From: Lentzea albida
GTDB lineage: Bacteria; Actinomycetota; Actinomycetes; Mycobacteriales; Pseudonocardiaceae
Reading direction: 5' to 3'
Assembly (NCBI RefSeq): GCF_900111005.1
Contig: NZ_FOFV01000002.1
Location: 434,001 to 498,000, forward strand
Length of the DNA stretch: 64,000 nt
Position numbers and translations under genes: made by a program. The notes beneath the pieces were generated by a model. The model saw only the letters and a list, made by a program, of their open reading frames with translations, was not told the DNA's origin and did no database searches. Shown here one piece after another: positions 17,747 to 26,147 of this stretch. The stretch's first letter is position 1. Each line of letters starts with the position of its first letter.

Positions 17747-17851
17747 CCCCGCAGCCCGGACATCATCCCAAAGGCTGGTTTGGACCGCGGCAGCGCTCCC
17801 GCGTGCAACTCCGGTCCTTTGTGGAACGTCACCCGGTCATGACCCGGCCAG

Positions 17852-18655
17852 GTGGTGACGAAGGTGTCCGAATCGGACCGAACCGCTGCTCTGGCCCACT
17901 GGACACCGGAACGGATGAAAGCCGTCGGCGACGGCGATCTCCCGCCCGCCGAGCAGATCTCGAAGCCCTACGAGGGCACGGCGCCGGGCGTCGGCAGGTT
18001 GTTCCTGTCGAACTCCCTCGGCGAGGACCACTCCTGCACCGCGACGGTGGTGCCGAGCGCGACCGAGGACGTGGTGCTGACGGCCGGGCACTGCGTCAAC
18101 GGCGGCCTCGACCGGTGGGACGACCCGATCAAGGTCCTGAACGTGGTGTTCGTGCCCGGCTACGACCGCGGAGCGCAGCCGCACGGCGTGTTCGCGGCAC
18201 GCGCCTTCGCCTGGTCCGACACCTACACCGAGCCGTCCAGCGGCCTGGACGACGACGCGGTGATCGCACTGGACCCGGTGGGCGGCAAGCACGTCCAGGA
18301 CGTGGCCGGATCCCAGGACGTGTCGTTCGACACCGTTGGACCACCGGTTGAAACGATCACGCTGGGGTATCCGGTGTCGGAGCTCGCGCGGGGCGAGGCA
18401 TTGCTGTCGTGCGAGCGCCCGGCGACGCTGGAGGTCAACTCGGTCCTGTCCACGTGGGAGACGGACTGCGATCTCGCCGGTGGTTCCAGCGGTGGGCCGT
18501 GGTTGCGCGGTGTCGACCCGGCCACGGGCAGGGGAACGATCTTCTCGGTCACCAGTCGCGGCACGGTGAACGGCGACCTGGTCACGACCGACCTCAGCGA
18601 AGCCGCGTTCTCCGAGGCCGTCGAAGCGTTGTACACCAGCGCGAACGACCTCTGA
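17852..18655 (+). CDS. Trypsin-like serine protease, no visible signal peptide
   Basis: 267 residues from GTG 17852 (a second GTG follows directly). Chymotrypsin-fold triad: His in VVLTAGHCV (about 79), Asp in GLDDDAVIAL (about 130), Ser in LAGGSSGGPWLRG (about 212), with a likely disulfide Cys in SCTATVV. A pro-region-like segment AHWTPERMKAVGDGDL is present. An in-frame stop 10 nt upstream prevents any longer start, so the expected signal peptide is missing. Either the protein is cytoplasmic, leaves by another route, or has lost its 5' end. The downstream DUF4232-like gene follows after 21 nt. Confidence 0.8.
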   Translation: MVTKVSESDRTAALAHWTPERMKAVGDGDLPPAEQISKPYEGTAPGVGRLFLSNSLGEDHSCTATVVPSATEDVVLTAGHCVNGGLDRWDDPIKVLNVVFVPGYDRGAQPHGVFAARAFAWSDTYTEPSSGLDDDAVIALDPVGGKHVQDVAGSQDVSFDTVGPPVETITLGYPVSELARGEALLSCERPATLEVNSVLSTWETDCDLAGGSSGGPWLRGVDPATGRGTIFSVTSRGTVNGDLVTTDLSEAAFSEAVEALYTSANDL

Positions 18656-18676
18656 CGACACAGGGAAGGATTGACG

Positions 18677-19201
18677 ATGAACATCAAGCACAGGTCGGCC
18701 GCGGGGCTCGGCGTCACCGCGTTGCTCGCGGCGGCCGTTCTGCCCCTCGCCGCCGGCACCGCGTCGGCCAACCCGTCCGATCAGCCGTGCGACGTCGCGG
18801 ACCTCGTCGTCTCGGTGACGAAGGACCCGTACTCGTCCGCGGGCCAGGAGGCGTTCGTCCTGCACTACGAGGCGGCCGGCCCCGACACGAACTGCAAGCT
18901 GCAGGGCGTGCCGACCGGCGTCACGTTCACCAAGGGCAGCGGTCACGGCGAGGGCGACGGCAGCGGCATCACCGTCGTACCGGACAACCCGAACGGCGAC
19001 CCCGCACCGGTGAACGTCCGGCCCGGCAAGGCCGCCGAGTCGCGGATCCTGATGTCCTCGCAGGAGCCGGAGTCGTTCCTGCCGGACGTCGTCACCCTGA
19101 ACCTGCCGGCCGAGGGCGGCCACACGACCACGGTCGGCTGGCCGGACGGGCAGTCGCTGCGGGGCTCGCAGGTCGAGGTGACGGACGTGTCGCCCGCCTG
19201 A
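18677..19201 (+). CDS. Secreted DUF4232-like protein
   Basis: 174 residues; ATG 18677 was preferred over TTG 18671 because GGAAGGA ends 6 nt before it. The signal peptide ends AAGTASA at about residue 29. The mature part is one beta-rich domain with two Cys (CDVADL..., NCKLQGVPTGVTF) and a late VTLNLPAEGGHTTTVGWPDG segment, which fits the DUF4232 layout: Cys near the start and a second Cys before a G-x-P turn. Function unknown. It probably shares a transcript with the protease upstream and ends just before a strong hairpin. Confidence 0.7.
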   Translation: MNIKHRSAAGLGVTALLAAAVLPLAAGTASANPSDQPCDVADLVVSVTKDPYSSAGQEAFVLHYEAAGPDTNCKLQGVPTGVTFTKGSGHGEGDGSGITVVPDNPNGDPAPVNVRPGKAAESRILMSSQEPESFLPDVVTLNLPAEGGHTTTVGWPDGQSLRGSQVEVTDVSPA

Positions 19202-19210
19202 TCGCCGCGG

Positions 19211-19257
19211 CCCCCTCGTCGTTCCAGCCGCATAATGCAGTTGGAACGACGAGGGGG
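19211..19257. promoter_or_regulatory. Perfect 16-bp inverted repeat: terminator and/or operator
   Basis: CCCCCTCGTCGTTCCA (19211-19226) and TGGAACGACGAGGGGG (19242-19257) are exact reverse complements separated by 15 nt. It starts 9 nt after the DUF4232 stop, so it can terminate that gene. Its loop contains CATAAT, a plausible -10 box, and its right arm holds the GAGGGGG purine run just before the ATG at 19262. It can therefore also act as an operator, or hide the ribosome binding site, of the HTH regulator. Confidence 0.7.
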
Positions 19258-19261
19258 CGCA

Positions 19262-21586
19262 ATGAGCACGACCGCTTTCGGGGACTTCCTCCGCTTCTAC
19301 CGGTCGCGGATCCCGCTGACGCAGGAGGAGCTCGCCGAACGCACAGGCCTGAGCACACGGGCGATCAGCGACATGGAACGCGGCCGCACGCTCAGTCCCC
19401 AGTTCCGCACCGTGCAACTCCTCCTCACCGGTCTCGGCCTGCGCGACGAGGAGGCGGCCGAGTTCACCGCGCTCGCCCGCGCCAGCCGCGTCGTCGCCGT
19501 CCGGGAACGGCCTGCGACACCGTTCGCCGTGGCGTCCTGCTCACTGCCGCCGGTGCTGGTCGAGCTCACCGGCCGCGACGGCGAGAAGGAGCTGCTGGAC
19601 GGGTTCGCCGCGGACGCCGCCTCGTCGTCCCGGCTGCGGATCGCGGTGGTCCACGGCGCGCCCGGCTCGGGCAAGACCGCACTCGCCGTCGACGCGGGCC
19701 ACCGGCTCGGCCCGCGGTTCACCGACGGCTGCGTGTTCCTCGACCTGCGCGGCACCGACCACGAACCGCTGACCCCGGACAGGGCCGCGCACCGGCTGCT
19801 GCGCTCGTTCGGCGTGGACGAGCGCCAGATCCCGTCCGACCCGGACGACAGGCTGTCGCTCTACCGCTCACAGCTCCGGGACCGCACCGTCCTGCTGGTG
19901 CTGGACAACGCGGCGAACGAGGCCCAGGTCCGCCCGCTGCTCTCTTCCAGCCCCGGCACCCTCGTGCTGCTGACCAGCCGCAGGACGCTGGCAGGCCTGG
20001 ACGTCCGGCACCGCCTCGCGCTGGAGTTGTTGCCGCTCAACCATTCCTTGGACCTGCTCCGCACGGTGACGGGCTCCGGGCGACTCGACGCCGAACCGGA
20101 GGCGGCCCTGCGGGTCGCGGAGCTGTGCGGGGGCATGCCGCTCGCGTTGCTCATCGCGGGCAACCGCCTGACGAGCAGGCCTCAGTGGACGGTCGGACAC
20201 CTCGCCGGGCAACTGGAGGACGAGGGTCGCCGCCTGTCCGTGCTGCGCGCGGGCGATCTCGAAGTCCGGACGGCGTTCGAGATCTCCTACCACCAGCTCA
20301 GCCCGGCCGCTGCCGCCCTGTTCCGCAGGCTCGCCCTGGTGCCGGGACCGGACGTGAGCACCTCCCTGGCCTCCGTCCTCACCCCGGACGCCCCCGAGGC
20401 CCTGGACGAACTGGCCGACGCCTCGTTGCTGGGCATCAGCGACGTCCCCGGCCGCTACACGCGTCACGACCTGCTGCACGTCTTCGCCACCGAGCGCCTG
20501 GGACTGGACGAGGATCCCGCCGCGGTCGACGAAGCACGCACACGTTTGCGCCACTGGCTCCTCGACGTCGCCACCAGGGCGGCCCTCTTCTTCGACCACG
20601 ACGAGCCCGCCGAACGCCTGGGACCGGTGCACGACAGGGAGTCTTCCGACCGCTGGCTGGAGCGGGAACTGGAGAACTGGCGCGCGGCGTTGCGGGACGC
20701 CCTGGAGGCGGGCGAGCACGACCGCGTCCTCGCGGTTGCCCAGGCCATGCACTGGTACTCGGACATGCACGGCGTGGGCGACCTGTGGCGCGAGGTCTTC
20801 TCCGCCGGCGCCCACGCCGCCCGCCGGTCGGGCGACGCGAAAGCCACCGCCGCCCAGCTGAACTACCTCTCCTGGGCGCTCTACGCGTTGTGCGGCCGCC
20901 CCCACGAAGCCCTTGCCGTGCACGAACAAGCCGCAGCGGTGCCGATCGACGACACTCTCACCGAGGCCTGGACCCACTACTACGGCTCGGCGATCCGCCG
21001 TCGCGTCGGCGAACCGGAGAAGGCCGTGGCGCTCGGCCGCCGCTCCGTCGACCTCTTCGAGCAGGCGGGCTACGGGATCGGCGAGAACCTGGCGCTCTCC
21101 CTGCTGGGCCTCATGCTCCACAACGCCGGCCACCTCACCGAAGCAGTCGAGGTGCAACAGCGCAGCGTGGACCAGCACCGCAAGGCAGGCGGCGACGACG
21201 AACTCCTCTCCATGCTCCTGATCCGCCTGGCCACCACCCTCGCCGCCGCGGACCAGGTGCCCGCCGCGCTGGACCTCCTCGACGAGGCGGAGACGTTGTT
21301 CCGCAAGCACTCCAACACCGCCGGCACCGCCCGCGTGCAGCACAACCGCGGCCTGGTCCTGATGGACGCGGGCCGCTTCCCCGAGGCCCGCGCACAACTC
21401 CGGGCAGCACTCGGCGAGGCACGGCTGTCCGACCACCGCGTCGAGATCCTGGCCCGGCTGGCGGACATCGCCGACGACCCGGCGCAGGCCCGCGCACTGC
21501 GGGTGCGGGCGCTGGCCGAGTGCGACCGCTACGACACCCCGGCGGTGCGCGCCACGGCGGCGAAACTGGTGGCCGCGCTCAGCTGA
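19262..21586 (+). CDS. HTH-NB-ARC-TPR regulator (STAND family)
   Basis: 774 residues from ATG 19262. An N-terminal XRE HTH (about 5-70: FLRFYRSRIPLTQEELAERTGLSTRAISDMERGR) is followed by an NB-ARC ATPase (about 95-330) with Walker A VVHGAPGSGKTAL, Walker B VLLVLDNA, TLVLLTSRR and the GxPL motif CGGMPLALLIAG. A winged-helix segment comes next (about 335-400, RYTRHDLLHVFATERL), then TPR-like repeats to the end. STAND proteins switch between closed ADP and oligomeric ATP forms on ligand binding; those with an HTH act as transcription regulators. Targets unknown. A perfect palindrome at its own start suggests autoregulation. Confidence 0.9.
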   Translation: MSTTAFGDFLRFYRSRIPLTQEELAERTGLSTRAISDMERGRTLSPQFRTVQLLLTGLGLRDEEAAEFTALARASRVVAVRERPATPFAVASCSLPPVLVELTGRDGEKELLDGFAADAASSSRLRIAVVHGAPGSGKTALAVDAGHRLGPRFTDGCVFLDLRGTDHEPLTPDRAAHRLLRSFGVDERQIPSDPDDRLSLYRSQLRDRTVLLVLDNAANEAQVRPLLSSSPGTLVLLTSRRTLAGLDVRHRLALELLPLNHSLDLLRTVTGSGRLDAEPEAALRVAELCGGMPLALLIAGNRLTSRPQWTVGHLAGQLEDEGRRLSVLRAGDLEVRTAFEISYHQLSPAAAALFRRLALVPGPDVSTSLASVLTPDAPEALDELADASLLGISDVPGRYTRHDLLHVFATERLGLDEDPAAVDEARTRLRHWLLDVATRAALFFDHDEPAERLGPVHDRESSDRWLERELENWRAALRDALEAGEHDRVLAVAQAMHWYSDMHGVGDLWREVFSAGAHAARRSGDAKATAAQLNYLSWALYALCGRPHEALAVHEQAAAVPIDDTLTEAWTHYYGSAIRRRVGEPEKAVALGRRSVDLFEQAGYGIGENLALSLLGLMLHNAGHLTEAVEVQQRSVDQHRKAGGDDELLSMLLIRLATTLAAADQVPAALDLLDEAETLFRKHSNTAGTARVQHNRGLVLMDAGRFPEARAQLRAALGEARLSDHRVEILARLADIADDPAQARALRVRALAECDRYDTPAVRATAAKLVAALS

Positions 21587-21937
21587 GGCTGAGACGTCGC
21601 ACCGCCGCGGTGCCGCCGTGGACGTTGAGCCCGGCCCCACACCCGACGTGGGTCGTCCCGCTCGCCTGCACCTTCCGAACAAGAGCGTTCCCATGTCGGC
21701 CGGCCCTCTGAGCACCCCAGACTTCTCGGCGCAAATCGACCATCGGGCGCGACAAAGGAATACACGGCAGCAAGTCCTACAAATGCGCACGAATTGTTGG
21801 TGTGAATAAGTTAGTACTTGTTAACGGTCGTCCGGGAACTCATTCTTTCCCTGCTCCGCCACCACATTCACCTCGACGAACGCCCGGCTCCCCCTGCAAC
21901 CGAGGGCCGGTCGGCTCGCCCTGCAACGAGGAGAAAA
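21587..21937. other. Intergenic region without a convincing gene
   Basis: 351 bp between the STAND regulator and the M4 protease. The second half (about 21700-21860) is clearly richer in A/T (GGAATACACGGC, GTGAATAAGTTAGTACTTGT) and probably holds the protease promoter; TTAGTACTTGTTAA near 21810-21823 is a possible regulator site. The first half has short open frames on both strands but none with a start signal or recognisable domain. Confidence 0.5.
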
Positions 21938-24211
21938 ATGCAAGCGAGACGCACCTTCGTGCTGGCCGTGGCAGGTTCACTCGCCGCAGCCGTCCTCACC
22001 CAGACCGGCGCGCAGACCGCCGCCGCCCAACCAGGACCGACCGCCGAGGCACTGGCCGTGGACGCGGCCGCGAGCCTCGTCGCGAGCCGTCCGGCCCAGC
22101 TGCACGCGGGCTCGAACGACGCGTTCGCCCGGCACGCCGTCATCTCGTCGACGAACGGCCTGAAGTACGTCCCGTACGACCGCACCTACAAGGGGATCCC
22201 GGTCGTGGGCGGCGACTTCGTCGTCGTCACGAACTCGACCGGCCAGGTCCTGCAGACGTCCGTCAGCCAGGACAGGACGATCGACCTGGCGAGCACCACT
22301 CCCTCCGTCACCAAGGCGCAGGCCGAGGCGACCGCGCGGACCACGCTGTCCACTGTGGACGGCGTGGGCACCGCGGAACAGGTCGTGTACGCGCTCGGCT
22401 CCGCTCCCGCGCTCGCGTGGAAGGTCACGGTCACCGGCCGCGACGCCGAGGGCCCGAGCAAGCTCGACGTGGTCGTCGACGCCGCCACCGGCAAGGTGCT
22501 GCGCAAGCAGGAACGCGTGATGCACGGCACCGGCACCAGCGGCTGGAACGGCCCGAACCCCGTCACCATCGCCACGACGCAGTCCGGTTCGACGTTCTCG
22601 CTGAAGGACCCGAACCTCACCAACGTCAGCTGCCAGGACGCGGCGAACAACACCACGTTCACCAAGTCCACCGACACGTGGGGCAACGGCACCCAGACCA
22701 ACCGCGAGACCGGCTGCGTCGACGTGCTCTTCGCCGCGCAGACCGAGTCGAAGATGCTCACGCAGTGGCTCGGCCGCAACGGTTTCGACGGCAACGGCGG
22801 CGGCTGGCCGATGCGCGTCGGCCTGAACGACCAGAACGCCTACTACGACGGCAGCCAGGTCCAGATCGGCAAGAACTCCGCCGGCCAGTGGATCGGCTCG
22901 ATCGACGTCGTCGCGCACGAGCTCGGCCACGGCATCGACGACCACACGCCGGGCGGCATCTCCGGCGCGGGCACCCAGGAGTTCGTCGCGGACGTCTTCG
23001 GCGCCACCACCGAGTGGTTCGCGAACGAGCCGTCGCCCTACGACACCCCCGACTTCCTCGTCGGCGAGACGATCAACCTCGTCGGCCGCGGCCCGATCCG
23101 CAACATGTACAACCCGTCCGCGCTCAACCACGCGAACTGCTACTCGAGCTCCATCCCGAACACCGAGGTCCACGCGGCCGCCGGCCCCGGCAACCACTGG
23201 TTCTACCTGCTCTCGCAGGGCACGAACCCGTCCAACGGCCAGCCGGCCAGCACCACGTGCAACAACACCACGATCACCGGTCTCGGCGTCGAGAAGGCCA
23301 TCAAGATCTTCTACCACGCCATGCTGCTCAAGACCTCCAGCAGCTCGTACCTGAAGTACCGCACCTGGACGCTGACCGCCGCGAAGAACCTCTACCCCGG
23401 CAGCTGCGCGGAGTTCAACACGGTCAAGGCCGCCTGGGACGCGATCAGCGTGCCCGCCCAGTCCGCCGACCCGACGTGCAGCGCCACCGGCACCGTGACG
23501 ATCAGCAACCCCGGCAACCAGTCCAGCACGATCGGCACCGCCGTGTCGCTGCCGCTGTCCGCGAGCGGCGGCACCGCGCCGTACACCTGGTCCGCCACCG
23601 GCCTGCCCGCCGGCCTCTCCATCAACTCCGGCAACGGCACCATCTCCGGCACCCCGACCACTGCCGCCACGTCGAACGTGACGGTGACCGCCACCGACAG
23701 CGCGAACAAGAGCGGCACCGCGTCGTTCAGCTGGACCGTCGGCACGAGCGGCGGGACCTGCTCGGGCCAGAAGCTCGCCAACCCGGGCTTCGAGTCCGGC
23801 GCCACCTCGTGGACCGCCAGTTCGGGCGTCATCGGCCAGCACAGCGCCGACGGCGAACCGGCCCGCACCGGCACGTGGTCGTCGTGGCTGAACGGCTACG
23901 GCTCCTCGCACACCGACTCGCTGTCCCAGTCGGTGACGATCCCCGCCGGCTGCAAGGCGTCGCTGACGTTCTACGTCCACATCGACACCAAGGAGACAGG
24001 CAGCACCGTCTACGACAAGCTGACCGTCACCGCGGGCAGCACCACCCTCACGACGCTCTCGAACGTGAACGCGGCCTCGGGCTACGTCCTCAAGACGTTC
24101 GACGTGTCCTCGTTCGCGGGACAGACGGTGACCGTCAAGTTCACCGGCGTGGAGGACGCCTCGCTGCAGACGTCCTTCGTGGTCGATGACACGGCGGTGA
24201 CGCTGAGCTGA
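21938..24211 (+). CDS. Secreted M4-type (thermolysin-like) metalloprotease with Ig-like and C-terminal beta domains
   Basis: 757 residues from ATG 21938, with GAGGAG 4 nt upstream. A signal peptide ends near QTAAAQ (about 28). A propeptide with FTP/PepSY-like segments (about 40-195: YKGIPVVGGDFVVVTN, ALAWKVTVTG) precedes the catalytic domain (about 200-505). Zinc ligands are in VVAHELGHG (His327, catalytic Glu328, His331) and GTQEFVADVFGA (Glu348); HAAAGPGNHWFYLL holds the catalytic His. The gap His331-Glu348 is shorter than in thermolysin. A putative Ig domain (about 515-605, ASGGTAPYTWSATGLPAGLSIN) and a C-terminal jelly-roll-like domain (about 612-757, LANPGFESGATSWT) follow. Extracellular protein degradation is likely. 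Confidence 0.9.
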   Translation: MQARRTFVLAVAGSLAAAVLTQTGAQTAAAQPGPTAEALAVDAAASLVASRPAQLHAGSNDAFARHAVISSTNGLKYVPYDRTYKGIPVVGGDFVVVTNSTGQVLQTSVSQDRTIDLASTTPSVTKAQAEATARTTLSTVDGVGTAEQVVYALGSAPALAWKVTVTGRDAEGPSKLDVVVDAATGKVLRKQERVMHGTGTSGWNGPNPVTIATTQSGSTFSLKDPNLTNVSCQDAANNTTFTKSTDTWGNGTQTNRETGCVDVLFAAQTESKMLTQWLGRNGFDGNGGGWPMRVGLNDQNAYYDGSQVQIGKNSAGQWIGSIDVVAHELGHGIDDHTPGGISGAGTQEFVADVFGATTEWFANEPSPYDTPDFLVGETINLVGRGPIRNMYNPSALNHANCYSSSIPNTEVHAAAGPGNHWFYLLSQGTNPSNGQPASTTCNNTTITGLGVEKAIKIFYHAMLLKTSSSSYLKYRTWTLTAAKNLYPGSCAEFNTVKAAWDAISVPAQSADPTCSATGTVTISNPGNQSSTIGTAVSLPLSASGGTAPYTWSATGLPAGLSINSGNGTISGTPTTAATSNVTVTATDSANKSGTASFSWTVGTSGGTCSGQKLANPGFESGATSWTASSGVIGQHSADGEPARTGTWSSWLNGYGSSHTDSLSQSVTIPAGCKASLTFYVHIDTKETGSTVYDKLTVTAGSTTLTTLSNVNAASGYVLKTFDVSSFAGQTVTVKFTGVEDASLQTSFVVDDTAVTLS

Positions 24212-24218
24212 CGCTGGT

Positions 24219-24260
24219 GCGCGGTTGCCGCGGTCGTGGACTCGATCGCGACAACCGCGC
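24219..24260 (+). terminator. Terminator hairpin after the M4 protease
   Basis: GCGCGGTTG (24219-24227) pairs with CAACCGCGC (24252-24260), with further partial pairing inside the 24-nt loop (CCGCG with CGCG). It begins 8 nt after the protease stop and separates it from the type VII cassette. Confidence 0.6.
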
Positions 24261-24480
24261 TGCACCACACCGGACAAGTCGCGCCCGGCCTCGAACGGCA
24301 CAGTGCCCGCACGTCACCGATGGACGAGTTTGGGCTGGTTCAGCTACTCCCCATTCAGGTCAATCGACTACTGATCTATTTACTCTCCGTATCAAATGGT
24401 CCGTTCGACGATTCGAATTCCGCCATTCGAGTCATCTCTTCGTGTTCCTGTTGCTACTCTCCGCAGCAGGGAGGTATTTC

Positions 24481-25314
24481 ATGGCAGAGGGTGACAGGCA
24501 GGACGAGGGCGAGGACCACGAGGCCCGGCTCGCTGAGCAGCACCACAGGCTGGCGTTGGCGAGAGCGGGGTACGCGCCGCCGGCACCGGAGCCGTACGAG
24601 CTCGAGGACTCGGTCGCCACGGCACCGGGTGTGAGCGTCGTGGTGCGGGACCGCCGGATCATCTGGCTCGACGTCCACCCGGATCTGCTCACGCAACCGC
24701 CGGGTGCCGTGTCGAAGGCGATGAGGGACGCCGTCAACGCCGCGCTGGAGCAGTCGTTGATCGACACGCCCGGTGCCGGTGATCCGGGACCCGACCTGGC
24801 CGCGCTGGGGCAGCAGCTCGCGGACTTCACCCGCCAGGGCGGCGAGGCGTTGCGCCGGATCCAGGGCCTGCTCGAGGCGTCGATGGCGAAGACCGGCATC
24901 CGCGGCGACAGCACGCCCCAGTACGTCGACCACCTGTTCCAGGACGCGATGGGGGTGGTGGCCTCCACGCAGGCGGCGCTGTCGGCGGATCCGGCGCCGG
25001 TGGTCGTCGGTGAGGGCGGCGACGAGGCCAACGAGGTCAACGCCACCGTCACCAGCGGTCAGGTCCACACCCTGTCGCTGACCGTCGTCGCGGTGCAGTA
25101 CCCGTCCGCGCAGTTGACGCAGTCGGTGATCCAGGCGGTCAACACCGCGATGGACGACTGGGAACGCCAGGCCGCCGCGGTGGACAGGCCGGCGCTGGAC
25201 GTCGCCGCGTTGCAGGCGGTCAGCGAACAGGCCGAGAAGGTCCGCGAGCAGAGCATGCAGCACCTGCGCGCCTACACCACGAACCTCACCTCGATCATGC
25301 GCACCGTCGACTAG
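24481..25314 (+). CDS. Tandem YbaB/EbfC-like protein, first gene of the type VII toxin cassette
   Basis: 277 residues from ATG 24481 (GGGAGG 6 nt upstream). Two segments resemble the YbaB strand-strand-helix pattern: VSVVVRDRRIIWLDVHPDLLTQPPGAVSKAMRDAVNAAL (about 52-92) and VNATVTSGQVHTLSLTVVAVQYPSAQLTQSVIQAVNTAM (about 184-224). Each is followed by a helix rich in Gln/Glu. YbaB-like genes often precede WXG100 genes in actinobacterial type VII loci, where they may act as chaperones or DNA-binding accessories. It is followed by the WXG100-like gene after 12 nt. A duplicated domain within one chain is uncommon as far as I know. Confidence 0.55.
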   Translation: MAEGDRQDEGEDHEARLAEQHHRLALARAGYAPPAPEPYELEDSVATAPGVSVVVRDRRIIWLDVHPDLLTQPPGAVSKAMRDAVNAALEQSLIDTPGAGDPGPDLAALGQQLADFTRQGGEALRRIQGLLEASMAKTGIRGDSTPQYVDHLFQDAMGVVASTQAALSADPAPVVVGEGGDEANEVNATVTSGQVHTLSLTVVAVQYPSAQLTQSVIQAVNTAMDDWERQAAAVDRPALDVAALQAVSEQAEKVREQSMQHLRAYTTNLTSIMRTVD

Positions 25315-25326
25315 GGAGTGACAACG

Positions 25327-25650
25327 ATGTCCGGGATGCAAGTGTCCGCCGAGGCGATCGGCGGATCCGCGAAGGAGATCCTGGGGACCGGCGACTCCCT
25401 GACCGGGGAGATCGCCGCGTTCCGCAGCCAGGTCGAAGCGCTGACCGGCGCGTTCGGAGCCGACGAGCTCGGCTCGGCGCTGGGCACGATCTACCAGATC
25501 GTCTCCGAGGCCGCGTTCGAGTCGTTCGAGGACAACGCCGACGGTCTCGCGGAGATCGGCACCACCCTGCAGGGCATGGCCGACGAGTACACGGCCGTCG
25601 AGGCCGCCAACCAGCAGTCGCTCCAGCAGGTGATGGGAGAGCTGGCATGA
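25327..25650 (+). CDS. WXG100-superfamily type VII secretion protein
   Basis: 107 residues; ATG 25327 was preferred over GTG 25318, because AGGGAG (25313-25318) would overlap the GTG. Two amphipathic helices (about 8-40 and 50-105) are separated by AFGADELG, which replaces the usual WxG turn. The C-terminal DEYTAVE contains the YxxxE secretion signal (Tyr88, Glu92) of ESX substrates. Size and position, before a larger carrier protein, suit an export partner of the toxin. Its stop overlaps the next ATG (ATGA). Probably exported as a heterodimer with the carrier. Confidence 0.75.
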   Translation: MSGMQVSAEAIGGSAKEILGTGDSLTGEIAAFRSQVEALTGAFGADELGSALGTIYQIVSEAAFESFEDNADGLAEIGTTLQGMADEYTAVEAANQQSLQQVMGELA

Positions 25651-26147
25651 CCACCGGCATGATGCTGCCGCCGGAGCTGTCCGGCCTGCTCAACACCCTG
25701 GGCTTCAACTGGCCCGAGAGCGACGAGGGCAAGCTCTTCGACCTCGGCGGTCTCTGGTCGGACTTCGCCGACCGCCTCGGTCCCGCCGCGGCCACCGCCG
25801 ACGGCCACGCCCAGCAGGTGCTGAGCGCGAACAGCGGCGCGGCCATCGACGGCTTCAAGGCGTTCTGGGCCGACGACGAGTCACCGAAGAAGAACCTCGA
25901 GGACGGCGCCACCGCCTCGTCGCTGGTCGGTGCGGGCCTCTACGTCTGCGCGGGTGTCGTGGTCGCGCTCAAGATCGCCGTGGTCGTGCAGCTGGCCATG
26001 CTCGCCGTCCAGATCGCCCAGGCCATCGCCACCGCGGTGCCGACGTTCGGCGCCTCGCTGCTGGAGATCCCCATCTTCAAGGAGATCACCTCGATCCTGC
26101 TCGACCAGGCGATCGACCTCGCCGTCAGCCAGGTGCTCAATGCCTAA
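25647..26147 (+). CDS. Type VII toxin carrier: WXG100-like N-terminal domain with hydrophobic C-terminus
   Basis: 166 residues with an ATGA overlap with the gene before. The start LPPELSGLLNTLGFNWPESDEGKLFDLGGLWSDFADRL matches the N-terminal trafficking domain of actinobacterial polymorphic toxins, and the next helices (about 45-80) complete a WXG100-like bundle. A long hydrophobic stretch (about 92-130: GAGLYVCAGVVVALKIAVVVQLAMLAVQIAQAI) could span or insert into a membrane. In relatives this domain is normally fused to a C-terminal toxin; here the frame stops and the toxin-like domain starts in another frame 8 nt earlier. Likely role: delivery module for the next protein. Confidence 0.7.
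   Translation: MTTGMMLPPELSGLLNTLGFNWPESDEGKLFDLGGLWSDFADRLGPAAATADGHAQQVLSANSGAAIDGFKAFWADDESPKKNLEDGATASSLVGAGLYVCAGVVVALKIAVVVQLAMLAVQIAQAIATAVPTFGASLLEIPIFKEITSILLDQAIDLAVSQVLNA

Noticed and set aside
21579..21773. Minus-strand frame between the STAND regulator and the M4 protease as a remnant gene
   Set aside because: Cys/Gly-rich ending looked domain-like, but no start signal and no recognisable family.
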